Below are positions 48,650-59,100 of a stretch of 64,000 nucleotides of DNA, piece after piece. This DNA comes from Shewanella sediminis HAW-EB3 (GTDB taxonomy: Bacteria > Pseudomonadota > Gammaproteobacteria > Enterobacterales > Shewanellaceae), in contig NC_009831.1 in the NCBI RefSeq assembly GCF_000018025.1, positions 3,410,001 through 3,474,000 on the forward strand, given 5' to 3'. The position numbers and the translations under genes are program-made. The notes beneath the pieces were generated by a model, which worked only from the letters and a program-made list of their open reading frames with translations, had not been told where the DNA came from and did not search any database. The first letter of the stretch is position 1, and every line of letters starts with the position of its first letter.

Positions 48650-49576
48650 ATGCGCGTAATACTTGCTCCGATGGAAGGGGTTGCCGATGCACCGATGCGT
48701 TCGCTACTCACTAGTGTTGGTGGATACGATATGGTCATCAGTGAATTTATTCGCGTCGTAGATCAGCTACTGCCTGAAAAGGTTTTTTATCGATTATGCG
48801 CCGAACTAGCCAATAACAGTCAAACCCAAGCGGGAACCCCTGTACGACTGCAACTATTAGGGCAACACCCCAGCTGGATGGCCGAAAATGCCCTTAGGGC
48901 AGTAGAGCTGGGCTCTCGTGGTGTCGATCTAAATTTTGGCTGCCCGGCCCCAATGGTCAATCGCAGTAATGGTGGTGCAGCGCTGCTAAAAGAGCCTGAT
49001 ACTATCTACCGTGTAACTCATTCAGTGAGAGAGGCTGTCCCCAGTAATCACCCCGTATCAGCCAAAATAAGATTAGGCTGGGATGATAAGAGTCGATGTG
49101 TCGAAATTGCACAGGCAATTGAAGCCGCCGGAGCCACTGAACTGACGGTACATGCCCGCACTAAAGAGGAAGGCTATAGACCCCCCGCTCACTGGGAATA
49201 TATAAATCAGATCAAAGAGGCTATCTCTATCCCTGTTATTGCCAACGGCGAAGTCTGGAACCGAGAGGATTACCAAAGGTGTCAAGTTGTCAGTGGCTGC
49301 AATGATGTCATGGTGGGTCGCGGAGCATTAGCCGTTCCCAACCTTGCTCATGTCTTAAAAGGAACACAAGATGCCATGCCATGGGATGAAGTTAAGCAAC
49401 TGCTGCTTCAATATTCTGAATATGAGATCGTCAGTGCTAAAGAGAAATACTACCCGGCACGAATCAAACAGTGGCTTAGGTTTATTGTCCTCCAGTATGA
49501 AGAAGCCGACCTCCTGTTCAGACAGGTTAGAGTCATGAAACAAACGGCCGACATTTTAGTGGCATTAAAAGCCTAA
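48650..49576 (+). CDS. dusC: tRNA-dihydrouridine(16) synthase DusC
   Basis: FMN- and NADPH-dependent enzyme reducing U16 of tRNA. The start MRVILAPMEGVADAPMRSLL is chosen over an upstream ATG (48584) because it is the family N-terminus. The 308-residue protein has the FMN barrel with VDLNFGCPAPMVNRSNGGAALL (catalytic Cys98), the LTVHARTKEEGY strand, and VIANGEVW / MVGRGALAVPNL. A C-terminal helical tRNA-binding domain follows. Length and motif agree with DusC rather than DusA or DusB. It is a single gene. Confidence 0.95.
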   Translation: MRVILAPMEGVADAPMRSLLTSVGGYDMVISEFIRVVDQLLPEKVFYRLCAELANNSQTQAGTPVRLQLLGQHPSWMAENALRAVELGSRGVDLNFGCPAPMVNRSNGGAALLKEPDTIYRVTHSVREAVPSNHPVSAKIRLGWDDKSRCVEIAQAIEAAGATELTVHARTKEEGYRPPAHWEYINQIKEAISIPVIANGEVWNREDYQRCQVVSGCNDVMVGRGALAVPNLAHVLKGTQDAMPWDEVKQLLLQYSEYEIVSAKEKYYPARIKQWLRFIVLQYEEADLLFRQVRVMKQTADILVALKA

Positions 49577-49793
49577 GTATAGAAATCATTCGATTCTATC
49601 TTGTCAGCTGGTGTGGGAATTTTGTTCGCTTATTCTTTGATATAGGACAAATTATCCCAACCTGAGAGGTCAGATCTGTGCTGATATGGGATTTTCATGG
49701 AGAAAATATGACTGAGTCTTGATCTTAGTCATAGTCAAACAGCCTCACCTGTTTAGACTTAATGTCCGTAAGTCAATAACTAGGCATATTTTC

Positions 49794-50150
49794 GTGAGCA
49801 TATCCCATATCAGACATGAATTGTCGCAGCTCGAAACACATCTCAGGAAAGAGATCGGTGCGCTTGCAGAAATCAATCAAGTATCTCTGGAAGCTGAAAC
49901 ATCCTCTCTTTGCGAAATTATTGAGGTACTGACCAAAGCCGGCCTATGTGATCATCCGCTATTTTCAAAATTGACGAAACTGGATGCAGCCATCTGCCAA
50001 CTCGATATTGGTGTATATGGTTTATGCTCTGATTGCGAAAGTGAGATCGAGTCTGAACGTTTAACTCTGGATCCAATAGAGCAAAGGTGTGCTAATTGCG
50101 CCGAACAATATGAGCACGAGCATAGACAAGAGCTTAGGCTGACACATTAA
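49794..50150 (+). CDS. TraR/DksA-like zinc-finger protein
   Basis: A 118-residue protein (GTG start, VSISHIRHELSQLETHL) with a helical N-terminus and a C4 zinc finger (CSDC ... CANC) in the segment YGLCSDCESEIESERLTLDP, typical of DksA/TraR proteins that bind the RNA polymerase secondary channel. It lacks the DxxDxA coiled-coil tip of DksA. The start is uncertain: the frame is open to a TTG at 49719. A well-placed ribosome site at 49700-49705 instead serves a 4-codon ORF (MTES, 49708-49722) whose stop overlaps that TTG. Its regulatory role is inferred only from the finger. Confidence 0.78.
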   Translation: MSISHIRHELSQLETHLRKEIGALAEINQVSLEAETSSLCEIIEVLTKAGLCDHPLFSKLTKLDAAICQLDIGVYGLCSDCESEIESERLTLDPIEQRCANCAEQYEHEHRQELRLTH

Positions 50151-50254
50151 TCACATCGAGTAAGAACTTTCTTTTTGCCTTTGAACTATCGTTGCCCTTA
50201 CGTGTGCAAACAATTAATCGTTATAGCAAGTTACCTTCCTTTATAATTGCTGCA

Positions 50255-50286
50255 CAAAAAAGTCGGCGTTTAAGCCGACTTTTTAT
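50255..50286 (-). terminator. Terminator of the TonB receptor gene
   Basis: A stem AAAAAAGTCGGC / GCCGACTTTTT, 5-nt loop, lies 17 bp past the receptor stop on the minus strand, with T runs on both strands. It can also serve the convergent DksA-like gene. Confidence 0.9.
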
Positions 50287-50302
50287 CTGGTAACGAGCTC
50301 GA

Positions 50303-52924
50303 TTATAATTTTACACTCGCTTGCAAGTAGAAGTAACGTCCTAACGTATCATAAGTGTAGGGATCTGTGTTGGCATCGTTATTACCTGTGTAATATGGTG
50401 CCTCTTCGTCGAGTAAGTTATTTACGCCAGCTGACAGCGTCCATCCTTGAGGAAGGAAGTAAGTAGCTGAAACATCGTGATAGATAATGCTATCTGTCGA
50501 TGGTGCATAACAAGAAGATGGCTCACTTTGACACGCATAACTATCCATTCCGGAGATATATCGTGCCTGATAGTGTGCTCCCCAACTATCCCCTTCCACA
50601 CCTAAGTCAAAATTAGTTTTATACTTGGCAAAACCGCCACTACCTGACGTGATAAGGCCCGCATAATCTATTGACTCACCTAAGATAATAGATTCGTTCT
50701 CGAGCAAAATAGTCGAATCTAAACTTGTTGTCCATGCAAGTCCAACAGCATCGAAGGCATAAGCTAAATTAATGTCGATACCTGAAGTGTTTTCAGCACC
50801 AATGTTCTGTAGCTGGTTGTTAAATATGATGCGATTACCACCGCCCATCTTGATATCGGCAGACTGACACAGACTTGTTTCTGTATTAATTGGGTTACCC
50901 TGTGCATCCATACACTGGTCAACAATGTACTGCGAATCAACCAAGGCAATTGAGTTGGTTATCGAGATATCATAGTAATCTGCTGTTACCGAGAAACCAT
51001 CAAACCATGAAGGTGAATAGACAAAACCTGCAGTAAAGGTTTCAGCTTCTTCAGGTGTCAGATTTGGGTTACCACCGCGTGTCACTTCCGCTTGATCTTG
51101 ACCGACTGGATGCTCCACCTGATCGAACGACGGGGACTTACCTGAGTATAACTCATCGACTGACGGTGCTCTAAATGCCGTTGAAGCTACACTACGAAGC
51201 ATAAAGTCATCAGTCATGCGCCAAGTCAAACCCAGCTTCCAGGTGCTATCACTGCCAAAAGTACTGTAATCAAAATATCTAACTGCGGCACTCAAATCAA
51301 CTTGCTCGGCTAAAAATACGCCTGACAATAATGGAATCGCTAACTCTAAATATGCTTCAGTAACATCATACTCTCCACCTGTTGGCTCGACCTTGGGGTC
51401 ATTAGCCATACCTTGAGATGTTAAAGAGTCAGGGATAAACCAGGCTTTTTCTGTTCTACGCTCTAGTCCGGTTGCGAACCCCAGATAGCCAGCAGGTAAC
51501 TCTAAGGCCTCGCCAGAAAGGTTAGCAGATACGATAAACATCTCACTACCACCGGAATTTAGCTCGGTATACAGATACTCATTCATATTTTCTTGCGACC
51601 AGGAAGCTTGATCCAGTGGATTAAACGTCCCCTCTTCAATACCTGTATTAACAGAGCCCATATTGATAAGGTTTGCCAGACGGTCTACCGAATCATTTCG
51701 CCCGTAGTTAACAGAGGTATCCCATGCCCAACCATTATCCAACAAGCCGTCCAGTCCAACGACTACTCGAACCGTGTCTACAACCTGAGAAAACTCACGA
51801 TTTCCGACATCGGCCATACGACGACCATAGTCCAATTCGTCACCATATTCGTAGCCGTGCTCTAATAGGCTATCTCCCATGGCCTCTGTATATGTAAATG
51901 TGTCAGTCCATATCGGCTGAGGTGCCATCTGCTGTTCAGACCAGCGCTTAGAGTACATAGCTTCACTGAACAGATTAATCGAATCAGTAAGTTCAAAGTT
52001 ACCTAATGCAGTCAGGTTAAGACGCTGCATTGGTGTATATAAGTAACTCGACGCATTGTAATTATACTTATCATCGTCGGTAAATTCATGCCAAGTTCCA
52101 TCAAGACTACCTTGTAAAGAATCACGTCCATCAGGTCCCCAAATATGACCACCTGGGGTATATGAACTACCGCCACAATACAGCTCTAAATTACCATCGG
52201 CACCGACACGCTCGGCATAGTCACACTGTGTGGCATCGCGGTCAGCCATGCTCGCTTCGCCACGGTCCATGTACTGCAGGCCCATAACGACATTTCCGCG
52301 ATCAAAGCTTCCCCCCATGGTTAGGTCGAAGCTGGTTTCACTTGCGTCTCCCTGACCGGAAACACCTGTTTGCACATTAGCCTCTAAACCTTCGAAGTCA
52401 TCTTTAAGGATGATGTTCACAACACCAGCTACAGCATCGGACCCATATACAGATGAAGCACCATCTTTCAGTACTTCGATACGTTTAATCATAGATACGG
52501 GAATAGTATTCAAATCGACTGTAGAAGCCGCACCGGTACCTGAATTAACCATACGGCGGTTGTTGACTAATACTAAGGTTCGCTGAGAACCTAAACCCCT
52601 TAAATTGATAGAGGCATTACCTTGAGAGCCGTTATTGATACCAGGATTAGTCATCGCGCCGCCAGTGGCGGTCATCTTTTGCAGGACTTCATCGATTGAA
52701 GTTGCACCGGCCGCTTTAATTGCGCTGGCATCGATTACAGTAACCGGACTTGCCGTTTCCATATCCGTTCTTTGGATTCGAGAACCTGTTACTTCAATTC
52801 TTTCAACTTTAGCGCCATCGCTCTGCTCCTCAGCAAACGCAAATCCTGAGAAAGCAACACTGGTTGCAGCTGCAGCGATTAAACTCGTGCGTACGGCTTT
52901 TGCTGTTAAGGTCAAAGAGTTCAT
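50303..52924 (-). CDS. TonB-dependent outer-membrane receptor
   Basis: An 873-residue receptor. The start MNSLTLTAKAVRTSLIAAAA is supported by an upstream GGGAGA; the longer frame adds 12 residues without support. Signal peptide ends near FAFAEEQ. The plug domain has a TonB-box-like segment (KVERIEVTGSRI), PVTVIDASAIKAAGATSIDEVL, NLRGLGSQRTLVLVNNRRM, and EVLKDGASSVYGSDAVAGVVNI. The barrel has the NPNLTPEEAETFTAGFVY and GVNNLLDEEAPYY signatures and ends FYLQASVKL. Such Shewanella-type receptors take up peptides, glycans or chelates; the substrate is unknown as no transport or enzyme gene is adjacent. Two Cys pairs occur in surface-loop positions. Confidence 0.93.
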   Translation of the reverse strand: MNSLTLTAKAVRTSLIAAAATSVAFSGFAFAEEQSDGAKVERIEVTGSRIQRTDMETASPVTVIDASAIKAAGATSIDEVLQKMTATGGAMTNPGINNGSQGNASINLRGLGSQRTLVLVNNRRMVNSGTGAASTVDLNTIPVSMIKRIEVLKDGASSVYGSDAVAGVVNIILKDDFEGLEANVQTGVSGQGDASETSFDLTMGGSFDRGNVVMGLQYMDRGEASMADRDATQCDYAERVGADGNLELYCGGSSYTPGGHIWGPDGRDSLQGSLDGTWHEFTDDDKYNYNASSYLYTPMQRLNLTALGNFELTDSINLFSEAMYSKRWSEQQMAPQPIWTDTFTYTEAMGDSLLEHGYEYGDELDYGRRMADVGNREFSQVVDTVRVVVGLDGLLDNGWAWDTSVNYGRNDSVDRLANLINMGSVNTGIEEGTFNPLDQASWSQENMNEYLYTELNSGGSEMFIVSANLSGEALELPAGYLGFATGLERRTEKAWFIPDSLTSQGMANDPKVEPTGGEYDVTEAYLELAIPLLSGVFLAEQVDLSAAVRYFDYSTFGSDSTWKLGLTWRMTDDFMLRSVASTAFRAPSVDELYSGKSPSFDQVEHPVGQDQAEVTRGGNPNLTPEEAETFTAGFVYSPSWFDGFSVTADYYDISITNSIALVDSQYIVDQCMDAQGNPINTETSLCQSADIKMGGGNRIIFNNQLQNIGAENTSGIDINLAYAFDAVGLAWTTSLDSTILLENESIILGESIDYAGLITSGSGGFAKYKTNFDLGVEGDSWGAHYQARYISGMDSYACQSEPSSCYAPSTDSIIYHDVSATYFLPQGWTLSAGVNNLLDEEAPYYTGNNDANTDPYTYDTLGRYFYLQASVKL

Positions 52925-53778
52925 ATTTTCTCCCTTATTATCGAACACTCCATAAAACAAGTGGGCAACAATTTATTAATAGTTATTATTTTATTTTTAT
53001 TGGTTTTAAACCAAAGGTTAACTAGCTCCCTATAAATATTGTTTAAATATGCTAAGCAAGTCAACAGAGTTCACAATTAAACAACCTTAGTGAAAACATT
53101 TGATACAAACAAATATAAAACTGGAGAACCCCCACAACCAGCGTGACCGGATAAAGCAAGCAAAACCAACAACTTAAAATAACAAACCTAAGTTCCACAA
53201 TAATCAAGAACAATAAAGCACAAAACACTTACAGATATTACACTCGGTTACAGTTGTGGCAAAAAAGTTAACCCCAATCCGCTTTGATTTACATGTTAAA
53301 CAATGAATGGCTTACATCAACCAGATCTTCGCGATATATATATCGACAATAAACACAAGAAAAAATCAAATACAAACAAACTAATGCCTTATGGAGAAAT
53401 AAAACAATGAGAAATCATTAATAGGCAGAATAAAACGTTATTTCACTAACTGTTAACAGGCGATACAGTGCTGCACATCCCCCCTACCGGTAAATCACAC
53501 TCGCAGTACAACAGATGTTACGGTTAATAGCGGCAGATATTTCTGATAACAATTTCGGCATAGGCAAAAGGGCCTGAGATCAGAATCTCTTACATCAGAA
53601 TATATCCCGATTGATATTCTTGCTCTTGCACAAAAGTATCTGACATAAGCGCAGGAGGCTATGAGAAAGGAGGGACGAAAGAGGACTAGCTTGGACGATG
53701 GAGAGCATATAGATTTAAACAACAGAGCCACTGATGCTTTCAAAAAGGCGAGAAAAGAGTCATTGGCCAGCATCAGGC
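52925..53778. other. Long AT-rich non-coding region upstream of the TonB receptor
   Basis: About 850 bp with no convincing gene. It is strongly AT-rich near the receptor (53000-53450) and contains a 14-bp palindrome CGATATATATATCG (53332-53345). Weak frames around 53495-53858 run into the ndk terminator and are not supported. It presumably holds the receptor promoter. Confidence 0.6.
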
Positions 53779-53810
53779 AAAAAAAAGAAGCCATCAGGCT
53801 TCTTTTCTTC
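53779..53810 (-). terminator. Terminator of ndk
   Basis: A 10-bp stem AAAAGAAGCC / GGCTTCTTTT with an ATCA loop and an A run on the plus strand (T run in the minus transcript) lies 17 bp after the ndk stop. Confidence 0.85.
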
Positions 53811-53823
53811 ACACACATTCGAA

Positions 53824-54255
53824 TTAACGAGTGCGTGGGCATAACTCTTCAGTGCTGAAGAAGTAAGCAATTTCACGCTCAGCAGAAGCAACAGCATCTG
53901 AACCGTGAACCGCATTCTCATCGATGCTGTCAGCGAAGTCACTACGGATAGTACCGCGTGCAGCTTCAGCTGGGTTAGTTGCACCCATTATTTCACGGTT
54001 TGCAAGAACGGCATTCTCGCCTTCAAGAACCTGAACACAGATAGGACCAGAAGTCATGAACTCAACCAGTGCGCCGAAGAAAGGACGCTCGCTATGCTCA
54101 GCGTAGAAACCTTCAGCTTGCTCTTTGCTCAGGTGAAGCATTTTAGAAGCAATGATTTTCAGGCCAGCAGTTTCAAAACGGTTGTAGATAGCACCAATGT
54201 GGTTTTTAGCAACTGCATCAGGCTTGATGATAGAAAAAGTACGTTCGATAGCCAT
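53824..54255 (-). CDS. ndk: Nucleoside diphosphate kinase
   Basis: Transfers gamma-phosphate between nucleoside di- and triphosphates. The 143-residue protein has the N-terminal [15 protein letters not shown] and the active-site segment [20 protein letters not shown] with phospho-His117, as in E. coli. It is the usual neighbour downstream of the isc operon. A 288-bp gap to iscX gives space for its own promoter. Confidence 0.98.
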   Translation of the reverse strand: MAIERTFSIIKPDAVAKNHIGAIYNRFETAGLKIIASKMLHLSKEQAEGFYAEHSERPFFGALVEFMTSGPICVQVLEGENAVLANREIMGATNPAEAARGTIRSDFADSIDENAVHGSDAVASAEREIAYFFSTEELCPRTR

Positions 54256-54543
54256 GTCTAGCTTCCTTTTTTTAAAACAGGTTTTTAATTTGCGCGGATT
54301 ATACGAGATTTATCGGGGAAATCCTACCTTTAAAGTTGAAGCTGTGAGACATACATCAAAGAGAAACCTGAGGTAAGCGGATCGAAGACACATTTCACTC
54401 AAAAAACAACCGATAGTACACAAAAATAGCAAAGCTGTTCACCAGAGAACTCTGCCTTACGACAAACGATTCGAGTCGCAGTTACAAGAATCAGAAGGTA
54501 GATAGGCCCACGTTTTCCAACTAGTCAAGAAAGTGTTACTCGA

Positions 54544-54744
54544 TCAACTTTCTGCTATCCAGCAGGCTTGTACAGCCTCTAAGATACGCTCATTGCAATG
54601 GGCGGGATCATCTTCAAATGCGTCCAGCTCCAGGATCCACTCCCGAAGGTCGGTAAAACGGATCGTTTCAGGATCCACTTCCGGGTACTTCTCTAATAGA
54701 TCCAGTGCAATATCCAGTGAGTCTATCCATTTTAATGACATAGT
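54544..54744 (-). CDS. iscX: Iron-sulfur assembly protein IscX
   Basis: Small acidic protein that binds IscS and iron and modulates cluster assembly. The start MSLKWIDSLDIALDLL is chosen because AGGAG lies upstream and it matches the 66-residue family; a 15-codon longer frame does not. Key features: PEVDPETIRFTDLREWILEL and FEDDPAHCNERILEAV. In relatives it follows fdx directly; here 8.5 kb of insertion and a strong terminator separate it from fdx, so it must rely on its own promoter. Confidence 0.96.
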   Translation of the reverse strand, partial: TMSLKWIDSLDIALDLLEKYPEVDPETIRFTDLREWILELDAFEDDPAHCNERILEAVQACWIAES

Positions 54745-54775
54745 AAGCTCCTGCATTCTCTCTTGGGTTAGTGAA

Positions 54776-54804
54776 AGTATAGACAGCATCTTTGTAGACT
54801 AAAA
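54776..54804 (-). promoter_or_regulatory. Possible iscX promoter
   Basis: A good -10 element TATACT (54781-54776) with a poor -35 TTTTAG (54804-54799), 17 bp spacing, lies between the terminator and the iscX start. It would explain expression of iscX despite the terminator. Confidence 0.35.
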
Positions 54805-54805
54805 T

Positions 54806-54843
54806 AAAAAGGGCAATAGCATACGAATGCTATTGCCCTTTTT
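54806..54843. terminator. Very strong terminator between the inserted module and iscX
   Basis: A perfect 17-bp stem (AAAAAGGGCAATAGCAT and its complement) with a 4-nt loop and T runs on both strands. Its position directly after the fdx 3' remnant suggests it was the original fdx terminator before the insertion. Confidence 0.92.
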
Positions 54844-54851
54844 AAAGCCGG

Positions 54852-54895
54852 TTCAGTTAACTAGTTGCCTTCACTCACCATATTGATGGTGTACT
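54852..54895 (-). pseudogene. Displaced 3' end of fdx (44-bp copy)
   Basis: Forty-four bases identical to 63308-63351, the 3' end of the intact fdx. They encode, on the minus strand, the last codons of ferredoxin (YTINMVSEGN and stop) plus 9 bp downstream. Identity stops abruptly on both sides. This is what remains of the original fdx end after integration of the 8.4-kb module, equivalent to an attachment-site repeat. Confidence 0.92.
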
Positions 54896-54985
54896 CGCTT
54901 TAGGACTGTCCTGTTATAAAGAGACTTTTATAAAATAGCCCAACTAAAATTCACTGATTTGGTGCCATGAATAAACTAAGAATGA

Positions 54986-56104
54986 TTAAAAGCCAGCTTT
55001 CACTTTTAAATCCTCTTCGGAATCGGCAAACTCCTGAGAAATAGAGTAAAAGTCATCTTCCACCTCCAGAAAAGCATCAACCATATCAGGGTCGAAATGA
55101 CTCCCCCTTCCCTCTTGAATGATCGCAACAGCCTTTTGGTGAGGAAAAGGCGGCTTATACACTCGCCGACTTATAAGGGCATCATAGACATCGGCAACTG
55201 CCATTAATCGGGCAGAGATAGGAATTTCATCTCCTTTTAATCCTTCCGGGTATCCTGAACCATCCCACTTTTCTTGGTGACTGTATGCAATATCCTTCGC
55301 AAACACGAGAAAATTGTCATCTGTTTCATCCAATGCAGTTTCTGCAGCAGCAATCGCGTCTCGACCGTAAACAGTATGAAGCTTCATCTTGTTAAATTCC
55401 TCCTCAGTTAACTTTCCAGGCTTGAGAAGAATATGATCTGCAACTCCCACCTTTCCAATATCATGAAGTGGTGCCGACTTGTAAAGAGATGTTATATTTT
55501 GTGGTTTAAGAAACTCGCTAAAACGAGGGTGCTCTTTAAGCTGGATTGCCAATCGTTGTACATAACGTTGGGTGCGACGAATATGATTACCGGTCTCGGG
55601 ATCCCTGGCCTCAGCCAAAGACCCCATTGCGACCATAGCTACATCTTGCAACTGCTCCATCATTCGGGTTCGTTCCTGCACTTTCTGCTCCAGGAGTTCA
55701 TTTTGATTTTTCAAAAAATCCCTGGCTTCTTTCAGAGTTAATTGGGTCTTTACTCGTTCAAGTACAATCGGAGGACTGATAGGTTTAGTGATATAGTCCA
55801 CAGCTCCCATGGCTAAACCTTTTGTTTCATCAATCACTTCGGCCTTAGCCGTTAAAAAAATAATAGGAATGTCCCGAGTAGCCTCATCTCCCTTAAGACG
55901 TTCACACACCTGATAACCGTCCATTTCCGGCATCATAATGTCTAATAAAATTAACTCGGGAGCTGGCTTACTTACAGCCACTTCCAAAGCTTTAACTCCA
56001 TTAGTTGCAATTTTTACCTTATATTGATCTTTCAAAATTTCACGCAGCAGAGAAATGTTGGCAGGGGTATCGTCAACAACCAGAAGCGTTGGTTTTGCAT
56101 TCAT
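54986..56104 (-). CDS. Response regulator with HD-GYP domain
   Basis: A 372-residue two-component output protein. The REC domain (MNAKPTLLVVDDTPANISLL, phospho-acceptor Asp55 in LILLDIMMPEMDG, KPISPP switch Lys) is followed by a coiled linker and an HD-GYP domain. This has HDIGKVGVADHILLKPGKLT, HTVYGRDAI and AYSHQEKWDGSGYPEGLKG. HD-GYP domains hydrolyse c-di-GMP. Here the HHE motif reads SHQE, a common variant. The start at 56104 (MNAKP) gives a 4-bp gap to the sensor stop, with GAGGAA upstream; a start at 56137 would overlap the sensor gene. It is the partner of the adjoining sensor. Confidence 0.93.
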   Translation of the reverse strand: MNAKPTLLVVDDTPANISLLREILKDQYKVKIATNGVKALEVAVSKPAPELILLDIMMPEMDGYQVCERLKGDEATRDIPIIFLTAKAEVIDETKGLAMGAVDYITKPISPPIVLERVKTQLTLKEARDFLKNQNELLEQKVQERTRMMEQLQDVAMVAMGSLAEARDPETGNHIRRTQRYVQRLAIQLKEHPRFSEFLKPQNITSLYKSAPLHDIGKVGVADHILLKPGKLTEEEFNKMKLHTVYGRDAIAAAETALDETDDNFLVFAKDIAYSHQEKWDGSGYPEGLKGDEIPISARLMAVADVYDALISRRVYKPPFPHQKAVAIIQEGRGSHFDPDMVDAFLEVEDDFYSISQEFADSEEDLKVKAGF

Positions 56105-56108
56105 CACA

Positions 56109-59100
56109 TTATTCCTCGGCATTTTTGAGTAAATCATCTACAACAGTTATCGCTCCCTGGAAATCAAAACTTTCAATGGTACTTTCCAATCGAGACAACT
56201 CCTCTGGCTCTACCAGTATAGACAACTGTTCGTGATTTTCAGAAAAGATATCTAACGCATCGCCATCATCATTAGACAGTAAATCTCTAATATTAATAAG
56301 AACATCAAGAGTCTTCTTACGTTCCTCAGCGGTGAGTGGAATATGAGTTACCTGTTCCTGTTTTTCGACAGTCTTGACTCTTATAGCTTCCACCAAACGT
56401 TCCAACTCACCTGTGAATGCAGGCATAACCGTTGCGATTTGATTCTCGTCTTCTGCCTGAATTGCTGTTTCCAATTTCGCAGCCAACTCCTGCAGCTCTA
56501 TTGCGCCAAGAGTACCTGAAATACCTTTGATAGTATGGGAAAGGCGCTCAGCAAGCATGATGTCACCAGTGGCCAGAGCCTGCTCTATACGCATAGGGAC
56601 ATTCGATTGTTCGGCCACAAACCGCTTCATCAGATCGAGATAAAGTTTATGTTTTCCGGCTACTCGCATCAATCCCAACTCCAGGTTCACACCGGGCAGC
56701 TCTGGCAATTTCACTTCAGCATCACTAACACTCGCATCCGGAACAAATACCTCATCAGCCCCCTCTTGAGGAGTTACCCACTTAACCAGCGCGGCAAACA
56801 TCGAAGCAGGGTCTATTGGCTTAGCTATATGATCATTCATACCGGCATCCAGGCATTTTTCACGATCTCCATCCATAGCATTTGCAGTCATAGCTATTAC
56901 AGGGAGTTCTTCATAACCTGAAAATTTACGGATATGTCGTGTCGCGGTATAACCATCCATTACAGGCATTTGAATATCCATGAGTATCACGTCGAATAAC
57001 TCGGTTTTCACTCTTTCACATGCTTCTTGTCCATCAGAGGCTGTTGTCACTACTAAGCCCGCCATTTCGAGCAACTCAGTAGCAACCTGTTGATTTATGT
57101 CATTATCTTCAACAAGTAATACATGTGTTCCCCTTATTGCCTTCGCCGCATCCAAGCCTAGATCATATGCTTGTTCATCTCGTTTAGCCTCTTCATATCC
57201 CATAGCAACCATAGTGGCATCCAACATGCTGGACTGAGTTACTGGCTTAGTTAAAACTCCACTGACCTCCATACCTTCCATTTCATGTATCAACTCATGC
57301 CGATCATAGGCTGTAACCATAACGATATTTGGAGGACTCTCGATATTTTCTTCAGATTTGATTCGATGGCAAGTTTCTACTCCATCCATGCCCGGCATTT
57401 TCCAATCTATGAAGACGACTTTAAAAGGAGTCCCCAACTGGTCGTAGTCATGTAATTTTTCAATAGCTTCTTCACCACTACTTGCCTCATCAACAACAAA
57501 CGTGAGTGCCTCGCCATTTTGACGTAATATCTGCCGAGCAACAGGGCTGTCATCAACAATAAGTATGGGCAGATGCCGTAAATCAGGCTTAGGTAACTGG
57601 CTGACGACTTCTGCTGCTTGTGAAAGGCCGAAGTTAGCAGTAAATACAAAGCTACTCCCCTTTCCAAAAGTACTCTCAACACTTATTGCCCCTCCCATCA
57701 ACTCCGTCAGTTTTTTGCTGATGGTCAGACCCAAACCGGTACCACCATATTTTCGGGTCGTGGAAGCATCCGCCTGACTAAAGGACTGGAACAATTTACC
57801 CATTTGCTCCTTTGTCATACCAATGCCGGTATCCTTAACAGTGAACTTTAAGGTCACTTGTTCATCATCAACACATACCTTCTCAATGCTGACAACAACC
57901 TCCCCCTTCTCGGTGAATTTAACGGCATTGTTAGTCAGATTAATAAGAATTTGTCCGAGTCGTAACGAATCACCTATCAGCCCACAAGGAACGTCTTTAT
58001 GAGTATCTATCAGCAGTTCCAATTTCTTTTCACGAGTCTTAACCGTTATGAGTTGAGCCAACTTATCCAAGGTATCATTCAAGTTAAACGGCTTTCTCTC
58101 AATTTCCATTTTTCCCGCCTCGACCTTCGAGAAATCGAGGATGTCATTGATAAGAGCAAGTAAGGATTCAGAAGCACTTTGAATTTTATTGATATAGTCA
58201 CGCTGTTTACGGTCTAGCCCGGTTTGAAGAGCTAAATGACTCATACCAATAATGGCATTCATTGGAGTTCGGATCTCATGAGACATATTAGCCAGGAAGT
58301 CGGATTTTGCTCTTGTTGCATTTTCGGCGACCCGCTTCGCTCTCATTAGCTCTTCTTCAGCCTGCTTACGATCAGTAATATCTTGGGTTATGCCTAATAA
58401 GATATTCGATTCACCGCTTTCGTTAGGAACCGCCACTTTTACCGTATGAAGAATGCGTTCTCCATGAGAAGTAGTTATTGTCTCTTCTTGTATATCCTTG
58501 ATGCCTAGATGTTTAACGATCTCTTCATCTGTACGACGAAAATGATTAGCTTCTTCAGTTGAAAATAGATCATAATCATTGCGGCCAATTATTTGCCCAG
58601 ATTTAAATCCAAAAATTTCTACAGCGACGTGATTCCACAGAGTAAAACGATAGTCATTTTTAACATCCTTGGCAAAAACGGCTATCGGTAAATTCTCAAG
58701 CAAAGTAGTCATATAGGCCACATTTTGCTTAAGTTTCTCCTCCAAGCTCGTTTTTTCATACAGCGTTTTTTCAAGATCTTCTTTAGATAAACGTAGCTCC
58801 TTATCCATGCGCTTTCGTTCGGTAATATCACGAACCATTCCTGTGAATAGGTGTTCACCGTCTATGAAGAACTCACCTACCGCAAGATCCATGTCGAAGG
58901 TTTCGCCATTTTTACGCAGGCCGACAACTTCTCTTGTTTTACCTACAACTTTGGTTTTGACATCATCAATATAGTGCTTTAAATAACCGTCATGTTCTTT
59001 TCGTGTTGGTTCAGGCATAAGCATTTTTATATTGTTGCCGACAACCTCTGAAGCACAAAAACCAAATATTGTTTCAGCTGCAGGACTGAAATTTTGAACA

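Noticed and set aside
53495..53858. Two overlapping frames on opposite strands near the ndk end
   Set aside because: Both pass through the ndk terminator and lack recognisable features.
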